A DNA stretch of 64,000 bases from Croceibacter atlanticus HTCC2559 (GCF_000196315.1 NC_014230.1:806001-870000); one strand, 5' to 3'; shown: positions 1 to 11,000, counted from the first letter of the stretch. The notes: generated by a model from the letters alone, not told the origin. Numbers and translations: made by a program.

Positions 1-947
1 TCAGTATCTATCCTAACACCATTACTTGAAATTGTGGTAGACTTTACAATAGGATGTGGTTGTGTACCAAAACGCATAGAAACCACACCATTTTTAACTG
101 GCCATGGTAACTTACCCTTGTTTTGTTCAAATTTAGATGCTAAGGCTTTAGATTCTGGTGTAGCTTTAAAACGACCACGATCCACATCTTCTTTAGCAGC
201 GCCTTTATTACTTTTTGCAATGGCTTCCCTAATAATGCGGTCTATCTCATTATCTATACGGTTAATTTCTTGCTGTTTCTTACGAATCTCAGCAGTAAAT
301 TGACCTTCTTTCTTTCGTATTTGTGCAACTAATACTTCTTGCGCCTCTTTATCTTTTCTTAATTGCGCTTGTACAACTTTATTTTCTTTAATGAGTTTGT
401 CTTTATCCTTACGCTGCTCAATTAAATCTGCATTTAAGGTTTGCAGCATTTTTGTGCGTTCTTGTATTTGCTCACCTTGCTCTTTACGATACTCTGTATA
501 TTGTTTCATATACTGTACACGTTTATAAGCTTGCAAAAAGTTTTTAGAAGATAACAAGAACATAATTCTGTTTTGGTTACTTCGGCTTTTATATGATTTG
601 ACAATCATCTTGTCATAATCTTCTTTTAAGCTCACTAACTCATCCCTAAATTTTTCAATTTTCTTTATGTTATTGTTTATGTTTCGAGTAAGCAGATTAG
701 CTTGTTGGTTAGTAACCTTAATTAGCCGTTCTGTTGTAGAAATTTGAGTATCTAAGTCTTCAACCTGAGTTAATACAGATTTTTGCTTTTTCAAGTTACT
801 TGTACGTAAGGCATTAATACGCTTAATTTCCTGTTGTAACTCAAAACGCCTGTTTTCTAACTCTTTACGTTTGCTGTCTTGTGCATGAGACAAAAATCCT
901 CCTAAAAGAAGGCTTATTATTACTAAGGTTTTTAGTACTCTACTCAT
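1..947 (-). CDS. EnvC-like murein hydrolase activator (M23/LytM family), 3' end cut by window
   Basis: Reading the minus strand from ATG at 947 gives 315 open codons with no stop before the window edge, so the C-terminus is missing. The protein starts with a signal peptide (MSRVLKTLVIISLLLGGF, ending SHAQ). About 200 residues of charged coiled coil follow, then the beginning of a LytM domain (RFGTQPHP). This is the architecture of EnvC/NlpD-type periplasmic activators of cell-wall amidases used in cell division. Where active LytM peptidases have a zinc-binding HxGxD, this one reads SNGVRID, so the first His appears replaced by Asn. That suggests a non-catalytic activator (inference). The start overlaps the stop of the DUF4292 gene in an ATGA, so the two genes are probably translationally coupled. 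Confidence 0.85.
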   Translation of the reverse strand, partial: MSRVLKTLVIISLLLGGFLSHAQDSKRKELENRRFELQQEIKRINALRTSNLKKQKSVLTQVEDLDTQISTTERLIKVTNQQANLLTRNINNNIKKIEKFRDELVSLKEDYDKMIVKSYKSRSNQNRIMFLLSSKNFLQAYKRVQYMKQYTEYRKEQGEQIQERTKMLQTLNADLIEQRKDKDKLIKENKVVQAQLRKDKEAQEVLVAQIRKKEGQFTAEIRKKQQEINRIDNEIDRIIREAIAKSNKGAAKEDVDRGRFKATPESKALASKFEQNKGKLPWPVKNGVVSMRFGTQPHPIVKSTTISSNGVRIDT

Positions 948-1720
948 TTAAGTTCAATTTCATCATAACCACTTGGGATACTAAAAGGAAAGCTTACATC
1001 TACATTAAACTCTACAGACCTGTATTCTATATCTATTAATGTGTTTTTATTGTTTTGGTTTGCAACAATATTTATTTCATTTGGAAACACTTGACCAGAA
1101 ATAGTTTGATAAGTGGGATAGGTCACAATTGCACTTTGGTTTTCATTATTATTTACCAACTGCTGCGCTTCTGTTTTATATGTTGATGCGTTTAGCAAAA
1201 ATAACCTCGTAAATAAATCAAATTGTTTTTTTGGTTGAAGAACATAACCACGATCTGAAGTTTCTAATATGTAAGGCTCTTGTCTTAGGTCATAAATTGT
1301 TTGGCCTAATAAGATGTTTTGAACTTTATTAAAATCTAATTCAGTTCCTAGTACATCAGATAATAACCTAAAATCACCATCAAAATAACTTCCTGAAATT
1401 TTCTCGTAATATTTAACGCTATTAGGTGTAATTAAAACTTTAGCAAGTGGTATACCTAATATATTAGCACTCATCCATATGGCTTTATCTTTTTCCATAC
1501 GTATGCTTACAGAAACGTTTTGAGTTTGCTTCTCATCTTGGTACCGCACTTTTAAACGACCTGCTAGCGTTTCAAAACTAACTGCATTTTCATAATGTTT
1601 TTTAATAACATTTGCTGTTGCTAAATCTGTAGTGCCACTGGTTTCTGACACCAATTTTTTGCTTCCGCAAGACATTAGTATCAAAACGATGCAAAGTGAT
1701 AATAGTGGTTTGTAGGTCAT
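944..1720 (-). CDS. DUF4292 family lipoprotein
   Basis: The 258-residue protein begins with a lipoprotein signal peptide whose lipobox is LMSC, with the acylated Cys at residue 18, so it should sit in the inner or outer membrane facing the periplasm. The rest matches my recollection of the DUF4292 family, a LolB/LolA-like beta-rich fold found in Bacteroidota (for example VRYQDEKQTQNVSVSIRMEKD and later PNEINI). The function is unproven; lipid or lipoprotein handling at the outer membrane is a reasonable guess. It overlaps the upstream TPR gene by one base (TAATG) and the downstream EnvC-like gene by four, so it lies in the middle of a tight envelope operon. Confidence 0.8.
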   Translation of the reverse strand: MTYKPLLSLCIVLILMSCGSKKLVSETSGTTDLATANVIKKHYENAVSFETLAGRLKVRYQDEKQTQNVSVSIRMEKDKAIWMSANILGIPLAKVLITPNSVKYYEKISGSYFDGDFRLLSDVLGTELDFNKVQNILLGQTIYDLRQEPYILETSDRGYVLQPKKQFDLFTRLFLLNASTYKTEAQQLVNNNENQSAIVTYPTYQTISGQVFPNEINIVANQNNKNTLIDIEYRSVEFNVDVSFPFSIPSGYDEIELK

Positions 1721-3069
1721 TAATTGGCTTGTTTTTTAGCTTGGGTAGCTCTATTTAAAAACTCTGTAGCTTTTGCATTATTGCCCATACCTTTATATGC
1801 CTCGCTCATTTGAGTGAACATATCTGCTTGCATTTGAGCATCTTCAATAATATAATCTATGCCAAATTCTAAACTTTCTAAGGCTTTATTAAAATTGGAT
1901 GTGTTGTTATAGGCCACACCTTGTAACAAATAGAGTAGTGGTTGTGAAGGGTATACCTCTAATGCTTTTGATGTGGTAATAATAGCTTCTTTAAATTGAA
2001 GTGCATCAATTTGTAATAAAGCTAGGTTTTTTAATACTACATAGTCTGTAGGATAGTCGTTTAGCGCCTCAAAAAAATATGCTAACGCTTTAGGCTTATC
2101 TTTCTGCTCTAAATAAAACAAACCTAATTCTTTAGGGTCTTTATCATTGTCTTCATCACTTAATACAGATTCTAATTCATTTGAAACCTCAGGGTTTTCA
2201 GTAGAATAACGCATAAAGTCTTTAAGAACCTTTCCTTTTGTTTCCTTATCTACTTGATTGCTTTTTAAGACTATTTTCATAGATGCAATTGCATTTTCAA
2301 CTTGGCCTTTTTCTAGATAACCTTTGTAAAGTGCTAAATGTGCAGGTTCTGCATCTGGATGCGCTTTTAATAGGCGCTGTGCAGTTGAAAAGGCTTTATC
2401 ATTAGCTGCCATCTCACTATAAACATATATAAGGTTGAGGTAATTTTGAATATTGCCTGGAGCTGCCTTTATCTGTTGCTCTAATCTGTTAGCTTGTGCT
2501 TCTTTATTATTTGTTTGGTTGTAAATAACACGGCGTAAATTATCTCTGTAAATACTGGAACCTTGAGCATTGTCTATCTCATCTAACTGCTCTATAGCCT
2601 TATCAAATTCTTTAGTACGTTGGTAAAGCTTAGCCAAGTCTTCCTTATAAATAATGTTATAAGAAATAAGCTGTTTTACTGTTGTTACTGCAGCCTGGAA
2701 ATCCTGTTTACTAAATTGTACATCATACAATTCTTTTAAGATGTCTTCATCATCTTTTCGATAAACCAACGCTTCTTTTAGGCTTTCTTCTGCAGCGTCA
2801 TATTGTTTTAAGGCGTTGTAGTTTTTCCCTAATTCAAAATGAATGACTGCATTTTTAGGCTCTTGTGCTAAACAACGCTGTAATGCTTGAATGGCACGAT
2901 CATAATTTTCTATACCCTTTTGTTTTAAAGCTTCAAAAAACTGCTCTTTAAATGTATTAGATACATTACCTAAATCATCTACATTTATATCTTGTTGGGC
3001 ATCATCTTCCTGTGCCATCAACAGTGTTGAAGACAAAAAGAAAGTTAAAAAGATACAGATGAGTTTCAA
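1720..3069 (-). CDS. TPR-repeat periplasmic protein
   Basis: The 449-residue protein starts with TTG (no upstream ATG fits) followed by a clear signal peptide, MKLICIFLTFFLSSTLLMAQ, which supports this start. The mature part is a run of tetratricopeptide repeats (for example AVIHFELGKNYNALKQYDAA near residue 75 and further copies to about residue 440). TPR solenoids are protein-interaction scaffolds. The position directly before the DUF4292 lipoprotein and the EnvC-like activator suggests an envelope assembly role, but the partner is unknown. Its stop codon shares a base with the DUF4292 start. Confidence 0.85.
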   Translation of the reverse strand: MKLICIFLTFFLSSTLLMAQEDDAQQDINVDDLGNVSNTFKEQFFEALKQKGIENYDRAIQALQRCLAQEPKNAVIHFELGKNYNALKQYDAAEESLKEALVYRKDDEDILKELYDVQFSKQDFQAAVTTVKQLISYNIIYKEDLAKLYQRTKEFDKAIEQLDEIDNAQGSSIYRDNLRRVIYNQTNNKEAQANRLEQQIKAAPGNIQNYLNLIYVYSEMAANDKAFSTAQRLLKAHPDAEPAHLALYKGYLEKGQVENAIASMKIVLKSNQVDKETKGKVLKDFMRYSTENPEVSNELESVLSDEDNDKDPKELGLFYLEQKDKPKALAYFFEALNDYPTDYVVLKNLALLQIDALQFKEAIITTSKALEVYPSQPLLYLLQGVAYNNTSNFNKALESLEFGIDYIIEDAQMQADMFTQMSEAYKGMGNNAKATEFLNRATQAKKQAN

Positions 3070-3101
3070 GCGTATAAAATTTATAATTTTTAAATCAACT
3101 T

Positions 3102-4112
3102 TTATTCCAACTTAGAGTAATCTCCAATACTAATTTCGGTAAAATCGCCATTATATACAGCGTGACTACCAATCATAGCATTGTTAAGTTTTGCGTTCTT
3201 TATTACAGTATTGTGCTGTACTAAACTGTTTTTTATGGTAACATCTGTAAGTTTACAGTTATCTCCCAAAGAAACATTAGGACCAACGGTAGTGTTTTCT
3301 AACACAACATTTTCACCTATATAGCAAGGCTCGATAATTTCAGAATTTGTTAATGTAACAGTATCGCTAACTAAAGAATTGCCATCTTCTTTTAGGAACT
3401 GTAGCATTCTAGAATTAGTATCGACAGTAACAGTTTTGTTACCACAATCCATCCATTCATCTATTTGACCGGTTTTAAATACATTTCCGCTAGTCATCAT
3501 TCCTAAAATACCGTCATTTATTTGATACTCGCCACCACGAAGAATGTTGTTTTCGAGCACACTTTGTAAGTGTTCTTTTAAAACTTCAACCTTTTTAAAA
3601 TAGTAAATACCTATTACAGCAAGATCTGAAACTTCTTCTTCTGGTTTTTCTACCAAGGCTGTAATTTCATTATTATCATTAAGTTGTACAACACCATATT
3701 GTGAAGGATCTTCGACCTGCTTTACCCATATTACAGCATCTGCGCTAGGATCTAGTTTAAAGTCTGCTCTAAATAACGTATCTGCATATGCTACTACTGC
3801 AGGACCATTTAAAGAATCTGCAGCACACATAATAGCGTGACCAGTTCCCATTGGTTTATCTTGATAATAAATAGTGCCTTTAGCACCTAACTGTCCGGCA
3901 ATCTCACGTAAATCTACTTCTACCTTTTCACCAAAATCTTCTCCAATAATAAATGCAATTTCATCAATTGGTTCATTTAAAACTTTTGCAATATCTTCTA
4001 CCAATCTGTGTACAATTGGTTTACCTGCAATAGGAATTAATGGTTTAGGTACTGTAAGTGTATGTGGGCGTAGCCTAGAACCTCGACCTGCCATTGGAAC
4101 AATAATTTTCAT
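3102..4112 (-). CDS. Sugar-phosphate nucleotidyltransferase (NDP-sugar pyrophosphorylase type)
   Basis: The 336-residue protein opens with the nucleotidyltransferase signature GRGSRLRPHTLTVPKPLIPI (residues 9-28), the NTP-binding loop of RmlA/GalU/GlmU-type enzymes that join a sugar-1-phosphate to an NTP. The middle has the expected AYADTLF and GGEYQINDGI segments. From about residue 245 the hexapeptide-like pattern (IGENVVLENTTVGPNVSLGD) indicates a left-handed beta-helix tail. The exact sugar and nucleotide cannot be told from sequence. It lies between the dUTPase and TPR genes and downstream of a Wzx-like flippase, which suits a role in surface glycan precursor supply. Confidence 0.9.
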   Translation of the reverse strand: MKIIVPMAGRGSRLRPHTLTVPKPLIPIAGKPIVHRLVEDIAKVLNEPIDEIAFIIGEDFGEKVEVDLREIAGQLGAKGTIYYQDKPMGTGHAIMCAADSLNGPAVVAYADTLFRADFKLDPSADAVIWVKQVEDPSQYGVVQLNDNNEITALVEKPEEEVSDLAVIGIYYFKKVEVLKEHLQSVLENNILRGGEYQINDGILGMMTSGNVFKTGQIDEWMDCGNKTVTVDTNSRMLQFLKEDGNSLVSDTVTLTNSEIIEPCYIGENVVLENTTVGPNVSLGDNCKLTDVTIKNSLVQHNTVIKNAKLNNAMIGSHAVYNGDFTEISIGDYSKLE

Positions 4113-4167
4113 ATCTCTTGTCCTGTTTAGGACTAATTTTAGTTAGTTAATTTTTAAAATGTACGTG

Positions 4168-4602
4168 TTATTTTGTACCAGTACTACCAAAGCCACCTTC
4201 ACCTCTAGAGGTTTCAGATAGTGTAGTTACTTCCTGCCAATCAGCTCTTTCATGCTTGGCTATAACCAATTGAGCTATGCGCTCACCATCTTCTATTTTA
4301 AAGTTTTCGTTGCTCAAATTTACAAGAATCACTCCAATTTCACCTCTATAATCTGCATCTATTGTACCAGGCGCATTTAATACAGTAATTCCTTTTTTAG
4401 CTGCCAAGCCGCTACGTGGTCTAACCTGAGCTTCTATACCAATAGGAAGTTCAATAAACAATCCTGTTTTTATAATAGCACGCTCTAATGGTTTTAAGAT
4501 TACCGATTCACTTAGGTGTGCTCTTAGGTCCATTCCTGCAGAAGCGATGGTTTCGTAATGAGGTAGTTTATGAGATGATTTATTAATAATATTAATGGTC
4601 AT
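4168..4602 (-). CDS. dut: dUTP diphosphatase
   Basis: The 144-residue protein has all five motifs of trimeric dUTPase in order: [37 protein letters not shown] and the C-terminal [11 protein letters not shown]-loop-like arm. It hydrolyses dUTP to dUMP and pyrophosphate, keeping uracil out of DNA and feeding thymidylate synthesis. Length is normal for the family. It sits between the flippase gene (68-base gap) and the nucleotidyltransferase gene (55-base gap), all on the minus strand. It has no obvious functional link to its envelope neighbours. Confidence 0.97.
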   Translation of the reverse strand: MTINIINKSSHKLPHYETIASAGMDLRAHLSESVILKPLERAIIKTGLFIELPIGIEAQVRPRSGLAAKKGITVLNAPGTIDADYRGEIGVILVNLSNENFKIEDGERIAQLVIAKHERADWQEVTTLSETSRGEGGFGSTGTK

Positions 4603-4670
4603 ATACTAGTTTGTTTGTTAGTCTTAATTGTAACTCAAAATATTGTCTTTTATTGAAAGAGATTCTGTAT

Positions 4671-6125
4671 CTATTTTAAAAATTGTTTAAGTTCCTTGCG
4701 CTCTGAAACATATAAAGCCCCAAAAAACACAGCTATTAATAACACTCCTATAATAAGGTTGCCTCTAAACAACAAGAACGAAAGTGCAGAAAACCCAAGA
4801 GCCAAAACAGTAAAAATCCCCAGTTTTTTTAAATTATAAGGTATAGGGTAGTGTTTTTTGCCAAAATACCAGGATAAAATCATCATTGTGCCATATGCAG
4901 ATAATGTGGCAATTGCCGAACCCTTATAACCAATACTTGGAATTAGCCAGAAATTTAAGGCCAATGTAACTAAGGCTCCAACAATTGAGAAGTATGCACC
5001 AAATTTAGTGCGGTCTGTAATCTTATACCAAACAGAAAGATTAAAGTAAATACCCAAGCATAAATTTGCTAATAAGATATAAGGCACTACAGGCATTGCT
5101 TCCCAATAAGATTCATCGCTTATAAAAAGCTCTTTTAAAACATCAACAAACACAATAACAGAAAGTAAAATGCCTAAGCCAATTAACACAAAGTATTTTG
5201 TAATTACAGCATAAGTTTCTTTTGAGTTTTTTTCTTTGGAGTGGCTAAAGAAAAAAGGCTCGATTCCTAATCTAAATGCAGTGGCAAAAAGAGTAATAAA
5301 CAATGCCAATTTATAACAAGCTGAATATTCACCAATTTGAGACTCTGCAGTTTCTGGTGGTAATAAGTAATCTAATAAAATTCTATCAAAAGTTTCATTA
5401 ACTGCGTACGCCAAGCCTGCTATCATAACTGGAAACCCAAATCGAAGCATTTTCTTTAATAGTGAAAAGTTTATTCTAAGTTTAATTTTAAAGTAAAGAG
5501 GAACCAACATTAAAAGTGTTAGTAAGCTGGCAATTAGATTAGAAATAAAGATATATGAAACCTCTGCACCAGAAAACCAAATACTATTCCAAAACACTTC
5601 TTTAGAAGGGTTTATAAGATCTTTTAAAATAACTAGGAAGAAAACATTTAACCCCAAGTTTATAGCAACATTAACTATCTTTAATATGCTATAAAGCATA
5701 GATTTTCCTTTCGCTCTTAATATTGAGAAAGGGATGATTACCAAGGCGTCTAAAACTAAAATCCAGATCACGAAAGTGATATACTTAACATCAATATTTA
5801 TTAAAGATGCTAAGTGAGATTTTAGGTACAGTGCTAAGCCTAAAAAAATTATGGAGCTAATTGCAATAGAGAGTGCAGATGTGCCTTTTACACTGTTTTT
5901 AGTCTTATCATCGTGATAAAACCTAAAGAAAGCAGTTTCCATACCGTAGGCTAGGATAACATTAAAAACAACTATCCAAGCAAATATTATTGAAACTTTA
6001 CCGTATTCCTGAGTAGGCAGCAAGTCTGTATAAAGTGGCAATAAAACAAAACTCATCATTCTAGGTATGACCGTAGCTAGGCCATAAATAACGGTTTGCT
6101 TAAATAAGTTTTTTAGAACACTCAA
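4671..6125 (-). CDS. Polysaccharide/lipid-linked oligosaccharide flippase, Wzx-like (MOP superfamily)
   Basis: The 484-residue protein is almost entirely hydrophobic with about 12-14 predicted membrane helices. It begins VLKNLFKQTVIYGLATVIPR and has the RFGFPVMIAGLAYAVNETFD segment mid-protein, typical of RfbX/Wzx-type flippases and PST-family transporters. Such proteins move undecaprenyl-linked glycans across the inner membrane. A lipid II flippase role cannot be excluded. It heads the run leading to dut, the nucleotidyltransferase gene and the envelope lipoprotein genes, 41 bases after the ABC ATPase gene. Confidence 0.85.
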   Translation of the reverse strand: MSVLKNLFKQTVIYGLATVIPRMMSFVLLPLYTDLLPTQEYGKVSIIFAWIVVFNVILAYGMETAFFRFYHDDKTKNSVKGTSALSIAISSIIFLGLALYLKSHLASLINIDVKYITFVIWILVLDALVIIPFSILRAKGKSMLYSILKIVNVAINLGLNVFFLVILKDLINPSKEVFWNSIWFSGAEVSYIFISNLIASLLTLLMLVPLYFKIKLRINFSLLKKMLRFGFPVMIAGLAYAVNETFDRILLDYLLPPETAESQIGEYSACYKLALFITLFATAFRLGIEPFFFSHSKEKNSKETYAVITKYFVLIGLGILLSVIVFVDVLKELFISDESYWEAMPVVPYILLANLCLGIYFNLSVWYKITDRTKFGAYFSIVGALVTLALNFWLIPSIGYKGSAIATLSAYGTMMILSWYFGKKHYPIPYNLKKLGIFTVLALGFSALSFLLFRGNLIIGVLLIAVFFGALYVSERKELKQFLK

Positions 6126-6166
6126 TCGTATTGATTTAAAGTGTAAAAGTAGGAAACTTTATAGGA

Positions 6167-7861
6167 TTAGATGCCTTTAGGAATAGCTGCTATTAAACGT
6201 TTGGTGTAATGCGTTTTTGGGTTTTCATAAATATGGTCTGGATCACCTTGCTCTTCAATCTGTCCTTTATTCATGACAATAAGCTCATCTGCCATATACT
6301 TAACAACAGACAAATCATGAGAAATAAAGATATAGGTAAATCCAAAATCTTCTTTTAACTCATTTAACAAATTAAGCACTTGCGCTTGCACAGAGATGTC
6401 TAGGGCAGAAACAGATTCATCACACACAATTAGTTTTGGTTGCAATGCTATAGTTCTAGCTATACCAATACGTTGGCGTTGGCCGCCACTAAACTCGTGA
6501 GGATACCTATAATAGTGTGAAGCGTCTAAGCCTACGCGTTTTAAAATAGAAATTACTTTTTCTTTACGCTCGTCATCGTTTTGGTATAATTTATGAACTT
6601 TCATAGGCTCTTCAATTGCTTTACCAACAGTAATCCTTGGGTTTAATGAAGAAAATGGGTCCTGAAAAATTAACTGAATATCTTTACGTAAAACCCTTAA
6701 AGCTTTGCCCTTTAATTTAGTAATATCTTCTCCCTTATAAAATACTTTACCCTTCGTAGCCTTGTGAAGTTGTAGAATAACATTTCCAAGTGTAGATTTT
6801 CCGCATCCACTTTCACCAACCAATCCTAAGGTCTCACCTTCATAAACTTTAAAGCTTACATTATTAACTGCCTTTACAATGGTTGTTTTATTAAATAATC
6901 CGGCATTGCTGTAAAACTCTTTATCTACATTAACTACTTCCAATAATGGTTTTTGCTCAAAGAGTTGTTTCCTAAATAAACGTCTTTCATTGTCACTTAT
7001 CGTTTCTGTTGGTACAGTATTGTTCACAAAGTCACTAACTGTAGGTAGTCTTTTTAAATGAATTTTAGTATTAGGTTTAGATGCAATTAATGCTTTGGTA
7101 TAAAGTTGCTTAGGTTGCAAAAATATGTCTTCTGTTTTGCCTTCTTCAACAATATTACCTTTGTGCATAACAATAACACGTTGAGCAATTTCTGAAACCA
7201 AAGCCAAGTCATGAGATATAAATATAATACTCATTTTAGTTTCTTTCTGAAGCTCCTTTAAAAGCTGAATTATTTCTTTCTGTACAGTTACATCTAATGC
7301 TGTTGTTGGTTCGTCTGCAATAAGAATCTTTGGTTTACAGGCAATAGCCATGGCAATCATTACACGTTGCATTTGGCCTCCACTTATTTGATGAGGATAG
7401 CTTTTAAAAATATCTTTTGGCCTAGGTAACTTAACCTTTTCAAATAACTGAAGCGTTTCAACCTTAGCTTTAGCAGGTGTTATGTCTTTATGTTGCAATA
7501 TAATTTCAAGTACCTGTGCTCCGCAAGTCATAGAAGGGTTTAAAGCACTCATAGGTTCTTGAAAAATCATAGCAATCTCTTTGCCTCTTAACATTGTCAT
7601 TTGGGCGTTAGAATATTCTAGTAGAGAAGTTCCTTCAAATATGATATTACCAGAAGTTATTTTAGAGATTTTCTTAGGCAAAAGACCAGATATAGCGAGA
7701 GTAGACACAGATTTCCCAGAACCAGATTCACCAACAACGCCAAGTATTTCGTTAGGTTTAAGATCAAATGATATGTTGTTAACAACCGGAATAAAGTCGT
7801 CTTGCGATTTAAAAGCAATGGTTAGGTTCTGTACAGTTAACATATCTTCAAAAGTAATCAT
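6167..7861 (-). CDS. Dipeptide/oligopeptide-type ABC transporter, tandem ATPase (DppD-DppF fusion)
   Basis: The 564 residues hold two complete ABC ATPase domains in one chain. Domain 1 has Walker A GESGSGKS (about residue 45) and signature ISGGQMQRV; domain 2 has Walker A GESGCGKS (about residue 350), LIFQDPFSSLNPR and signature FSGGQRQRIGIA. Both have ISHDL switch regions, and the end (HYTKRLIAAIPKG) is the oligopeptide-transporter C-terminal extension. This corresponds to fused DppD and DppF, which energise import of peptides or nickel. No permease or binding-protein gene is adjacent, so partners must lie elsewhere. An in-frame ATG at 7843 (MLTVQNLTI) matches the usual family N-terminus and may be the true start. 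Confidence 0.93.
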   Translation of the reverse strand: MITFEDMLTVQNLTIAFKSQDDFIPVVNNISFDLKPNEILGVVGESGSGKSVSTLAISGLLPKKISKITSGNIIFEGTSLLEYSNAQMTMLRGKEIAMIFQEPMSALNPSMTCGAQVLEIILQHKDITPAKAKVETLQLFEKVKLPRPKDIFKSYPHQISGGQMQRVMIAMAIACKPKILIADEPTTALDVTVQKEIIQLLKELQKETKMSIIFISHDLALVSEIAQRVIVMHKGNIVEEGKTEDIFLQPKQLYTKALIASKPNTKIHLKRLPTVSDFVNNTVPTETISDNERRLFRKQLFEQKPLLEVVNVDKEFYSNAGLFNKTTIVKAVNNVSFKVYEGETLGLVGESGCGKSTLGNVILQLHKATKGKVFYKGEDITKLKGKALRVLRKDIQLIFQDPFSSLNPRITVGKAIEEPMKVHKLYQNDDERKEKVISILKRVGLDASHYYRYPHEFSGGQRQRIGIARTIALQPKLIVCDESVSALDISVQAQVLNLLNELKEDFGFTYIFISHDLSVVKYMADELIVMNKGQIEEQGDPDHIYENPKTHYTKRLIAAIPKGI

Positions 7862-7901
7862 CTTTTAACAATTAATAGAGGTAAAGTCGTGGCTTTCAAA
7901 C

Positions 7902-7916
7902 TATGGTTAAACCATA
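7902..7916. promoter_or_regulatory. Short palindrome in the divergent intergenic region
   Basis: A perfect inverted repeat, TATGGTT-A-AACCATA, lies 41 bases before the ABC ATPase start on the minus strand and about 160 bases before the M4 peptidase gene. It is not followed by a long T run in either direction, so an operator is more likely than a terminator. A 15-base palindrome in AT-rich DNA can arise by chance. I see nothing else supported in the 213-base gap. Confidence 0.25.
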
Positions 7917-8074
7917 ATTTTAACAAAAAGAACACTCTATTTGTTAACAATAAGTTAATTTATTGTGCGCTTCAACGATTATAACATAGTGTTTAAATAA
8001 AATTCATTTACTTCGGTTACTTTTTGTGAATTCAGGAAGTATTTACACAATTCATTAACTAAACCCTTTATTTT

Positions 8075-11000
8075 ATGAGAAATTTTTATGGAAGTGTATT
8101 TTTCGCTCTTTTATTCTGTGCTCCAATGCTACAAGCACAAACAGATCGAAGAGACGAAAAACGCAATGTAAAGCAACCGCCTAAACTAATTGTTTTAGAC
8201 GATACTCAAAGAAAATCATCTAGCCCTCAAGATGTACTAGGACAAGTTTATAACCTAGGCCAAAACAATCAACTTACTCCTCGAAAGCAATCTACAGATA
8301 ATCTCGGATTTTCACAGCAAGAATTTCAACAACGCCATCAAGGCATTCCTGTTGAGTTTGCAATTTCAAAACTACATTCTAAACAAGGTATCCCACAAGC
8401 AGTAAGTGGTGAGTATTATCCTATAAAAGATTTAGATGTTACAACAACATTAACTAACCAACAAGCATTAATGCGCGCTGTTAACCACATAGGTGCGCAA
8501 CATTATTTATGGGAATATCCAGATGCAGCTGCAGAAATGGATGGTTACCAAAAACCTACAGGTGACCTAGTAATTTTACCAATGTATAATGGTGATGAAA
8601 TTTCCACTTACAAGTTAGCCTACAAATTTGATATTTATGCAACGTATCCAATTAGTCGTGGAGATCTTTATATAGATGCTAAAAATGGAGACGCATTATT
8701 TTACAATGCAACTATTAAACACGCAAACTCTTTTGGTCACGTAGGTGAGCCAATGGTAACTGTATCTCAATTTGAAGACGATACAACGTATGATAATTAT
8801 ACAAGCATAGCTATGATGGCTAGTGGTACTGCTGCTACACGTTATAGTGGTTCTCGTACTATTGAAACTCAACTTACTGGTGGTAGCTATAGGTTAGCAG
8901 ATACTGGTAGAGATGTTTATACTCGTGATGCTAAAAATCAGGCGCCAGGAGGCACGTATCCTTACATTAATAATTATGATGAGTTTACAGACAATGATAA
9001 TAATTGGACAACTGCAGAGCATAGCGCAAATAAAGATAATGCGGCTTTAGATGCTCATTGGGGTGCAATGGAAACGTATGATTACTGGCAACAAGTTCAC
9101 GGTCGTGATAGTTACAACGGTAGTGGTGCACAAATTAGAAGTTATGTTCACGTAGATAACAATTATGATAACGCATTCTGGAATGGTTCTGTAATGTCTT
9201 ACGGTGATGGTTCTTCGAATGGTAATGAAGGAAATGGATTTTTTGATGCGTTAACAAGTATAGATGTTGCATCTCACGAAATAGGACATGCTGTAACAAC
9301 GTTTACTGCAAATCTTGCATACCAAAGAGAATCTGGTGGTCTTAATGAAGGCTTCTCAGATATTTGGGGTGCAGCAGTAGAGCATTTTGCAAAAGGAAAT
9401 GGAAGTGATACTAATCCAACTGATGAAGTTTGGTTAATTGGAGATGAAATTGATAGACGAAGCGGCTCTGCAGCTCTACGCTCTATGAGTAATCCAACAT
9501 CATTAGGACAACCAGATACTTATGGAGGACAATTCTGGCAAAACCCTAATTGTGGAACACCAACGCAATCTAATGACTATTGTGGAGTACATACAAACTC
9601 TGGTGTATTAAACTACTGGTTTTACTTATTAGTTGAAGGTGGCAATGGTACAAATGACGTTGGCGATGTGTTTTCAGTAAGTGGAATTGGTATGGATAAA
9701 TCTGCTAAAATTGCCTACAGAACTTTAAATAACTATTTATCTGCAAACTCTACGTTTGCAAATGCAAGAGCTGGCGCAATACAAGCGGCTAAAGATCTTT
9801 ATGGAGCTGGTGGCGCAGAAGAGCAGGCAGTAACAAATGCTTGGCATGCCGTTAATGTAGGTGATGCTTTTGGTGGAGGAAATGGTGGCTCTAACTATTG
9901 TGCCTCTAATGGTAACAGTGTTGCAGATGAGTATATCTCTAGAGTACAATTGGCAGATATTAATAATACTTCTGGTGCCGGAAGCGGTGGATACCAAAAT
10001 CATACAGCTGTGGAAACAGACTTGGCAAAAGGTGATGTATATACAATTACAATTACACCTACCTGGACAGGAACTGTATATTCTGAGGGCTATGCCGTTT
10101 GGATAGATTATAACCAAGATGGTGATTTTTCTGATTCTGGAGAATTAGTTACAAGTGTTGCAGCTACACAAAATACACCTGTAAGTGGTAGCTTTACAGT
10201 GCCAACCAATGCTTCAGATGGAGCTACTCGTATGAGAGTTTCTATGAAATATAACGGTGTGCCTAGCGCTTGTGAATCATTTAGCTATGGTGAAGTAGAA
10301 GATTATACAGTTAATATTGGAAGCTCTGCTGCAGATACTCAAGCACCTAGTGTACCAACAAATTTATCTGCTTCTAACATCACAGAAACTACAGTAGATT
10401 TATCTTGGAATGCTTCAAACGATAATGTTGGAGTAACAGGATATGATGTTTATCAAGGAACTGCTTTATTAGGAACTACAGCTAATACATCTGCTCAAAT
10501 TACCGGATTATCTTCTGGAACTAATTATACATTTAATGTTCGCGCAAAAGACGACGCAGGAAATGTATCTGGAGCTAGTAATACTGTGTCTGTAACTACA
10601 GACTCACCAGCATCTGGTGGTGGTTGTGTAAATGGTATTTCTTCATTCCCTTATTCAGAAGGTTATGAAAGTAATTTAGGAGCTTGGACGCAATCTACTT
10701 CAGACGATATAAACTGGACTAGAGACGCTAGTGGTACACCATCTAGCAATACAGGACCATCAAGTGCGGTTGAAGGTAGTTTTTATGTTTTTGTTGAAGC
10801 TTCTGGAAACGGTACAGGCTATCCTAACAAACAAGCAATTTTAAATTCACCTTGTATAGATTTATCTGCTACTGCACAACCAAATTTTACATTTAAGTAT
10901 CATATGTATGGTGCATCAGATATGGGAAGTTTAAAAGTAGATGTTAGTGATAATGATGGAGCAACTTGGACAACGTTATTCTCCGAAACAGGAAATAAAG

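Noticed and set aside
6167-7861. Two separate ABC ATPase genes
   Set aside because: The frame is continuous across both domains with no internal stop; a fused tandem ATPase is a common form.
9737-10117. Long minus-strand frame inside the M4 peptidase gene (126 codons)
   Set aside because: It is antisense to the well-supported GEVED domain region; the cysteine-rich translation is typical of a shadow frame.
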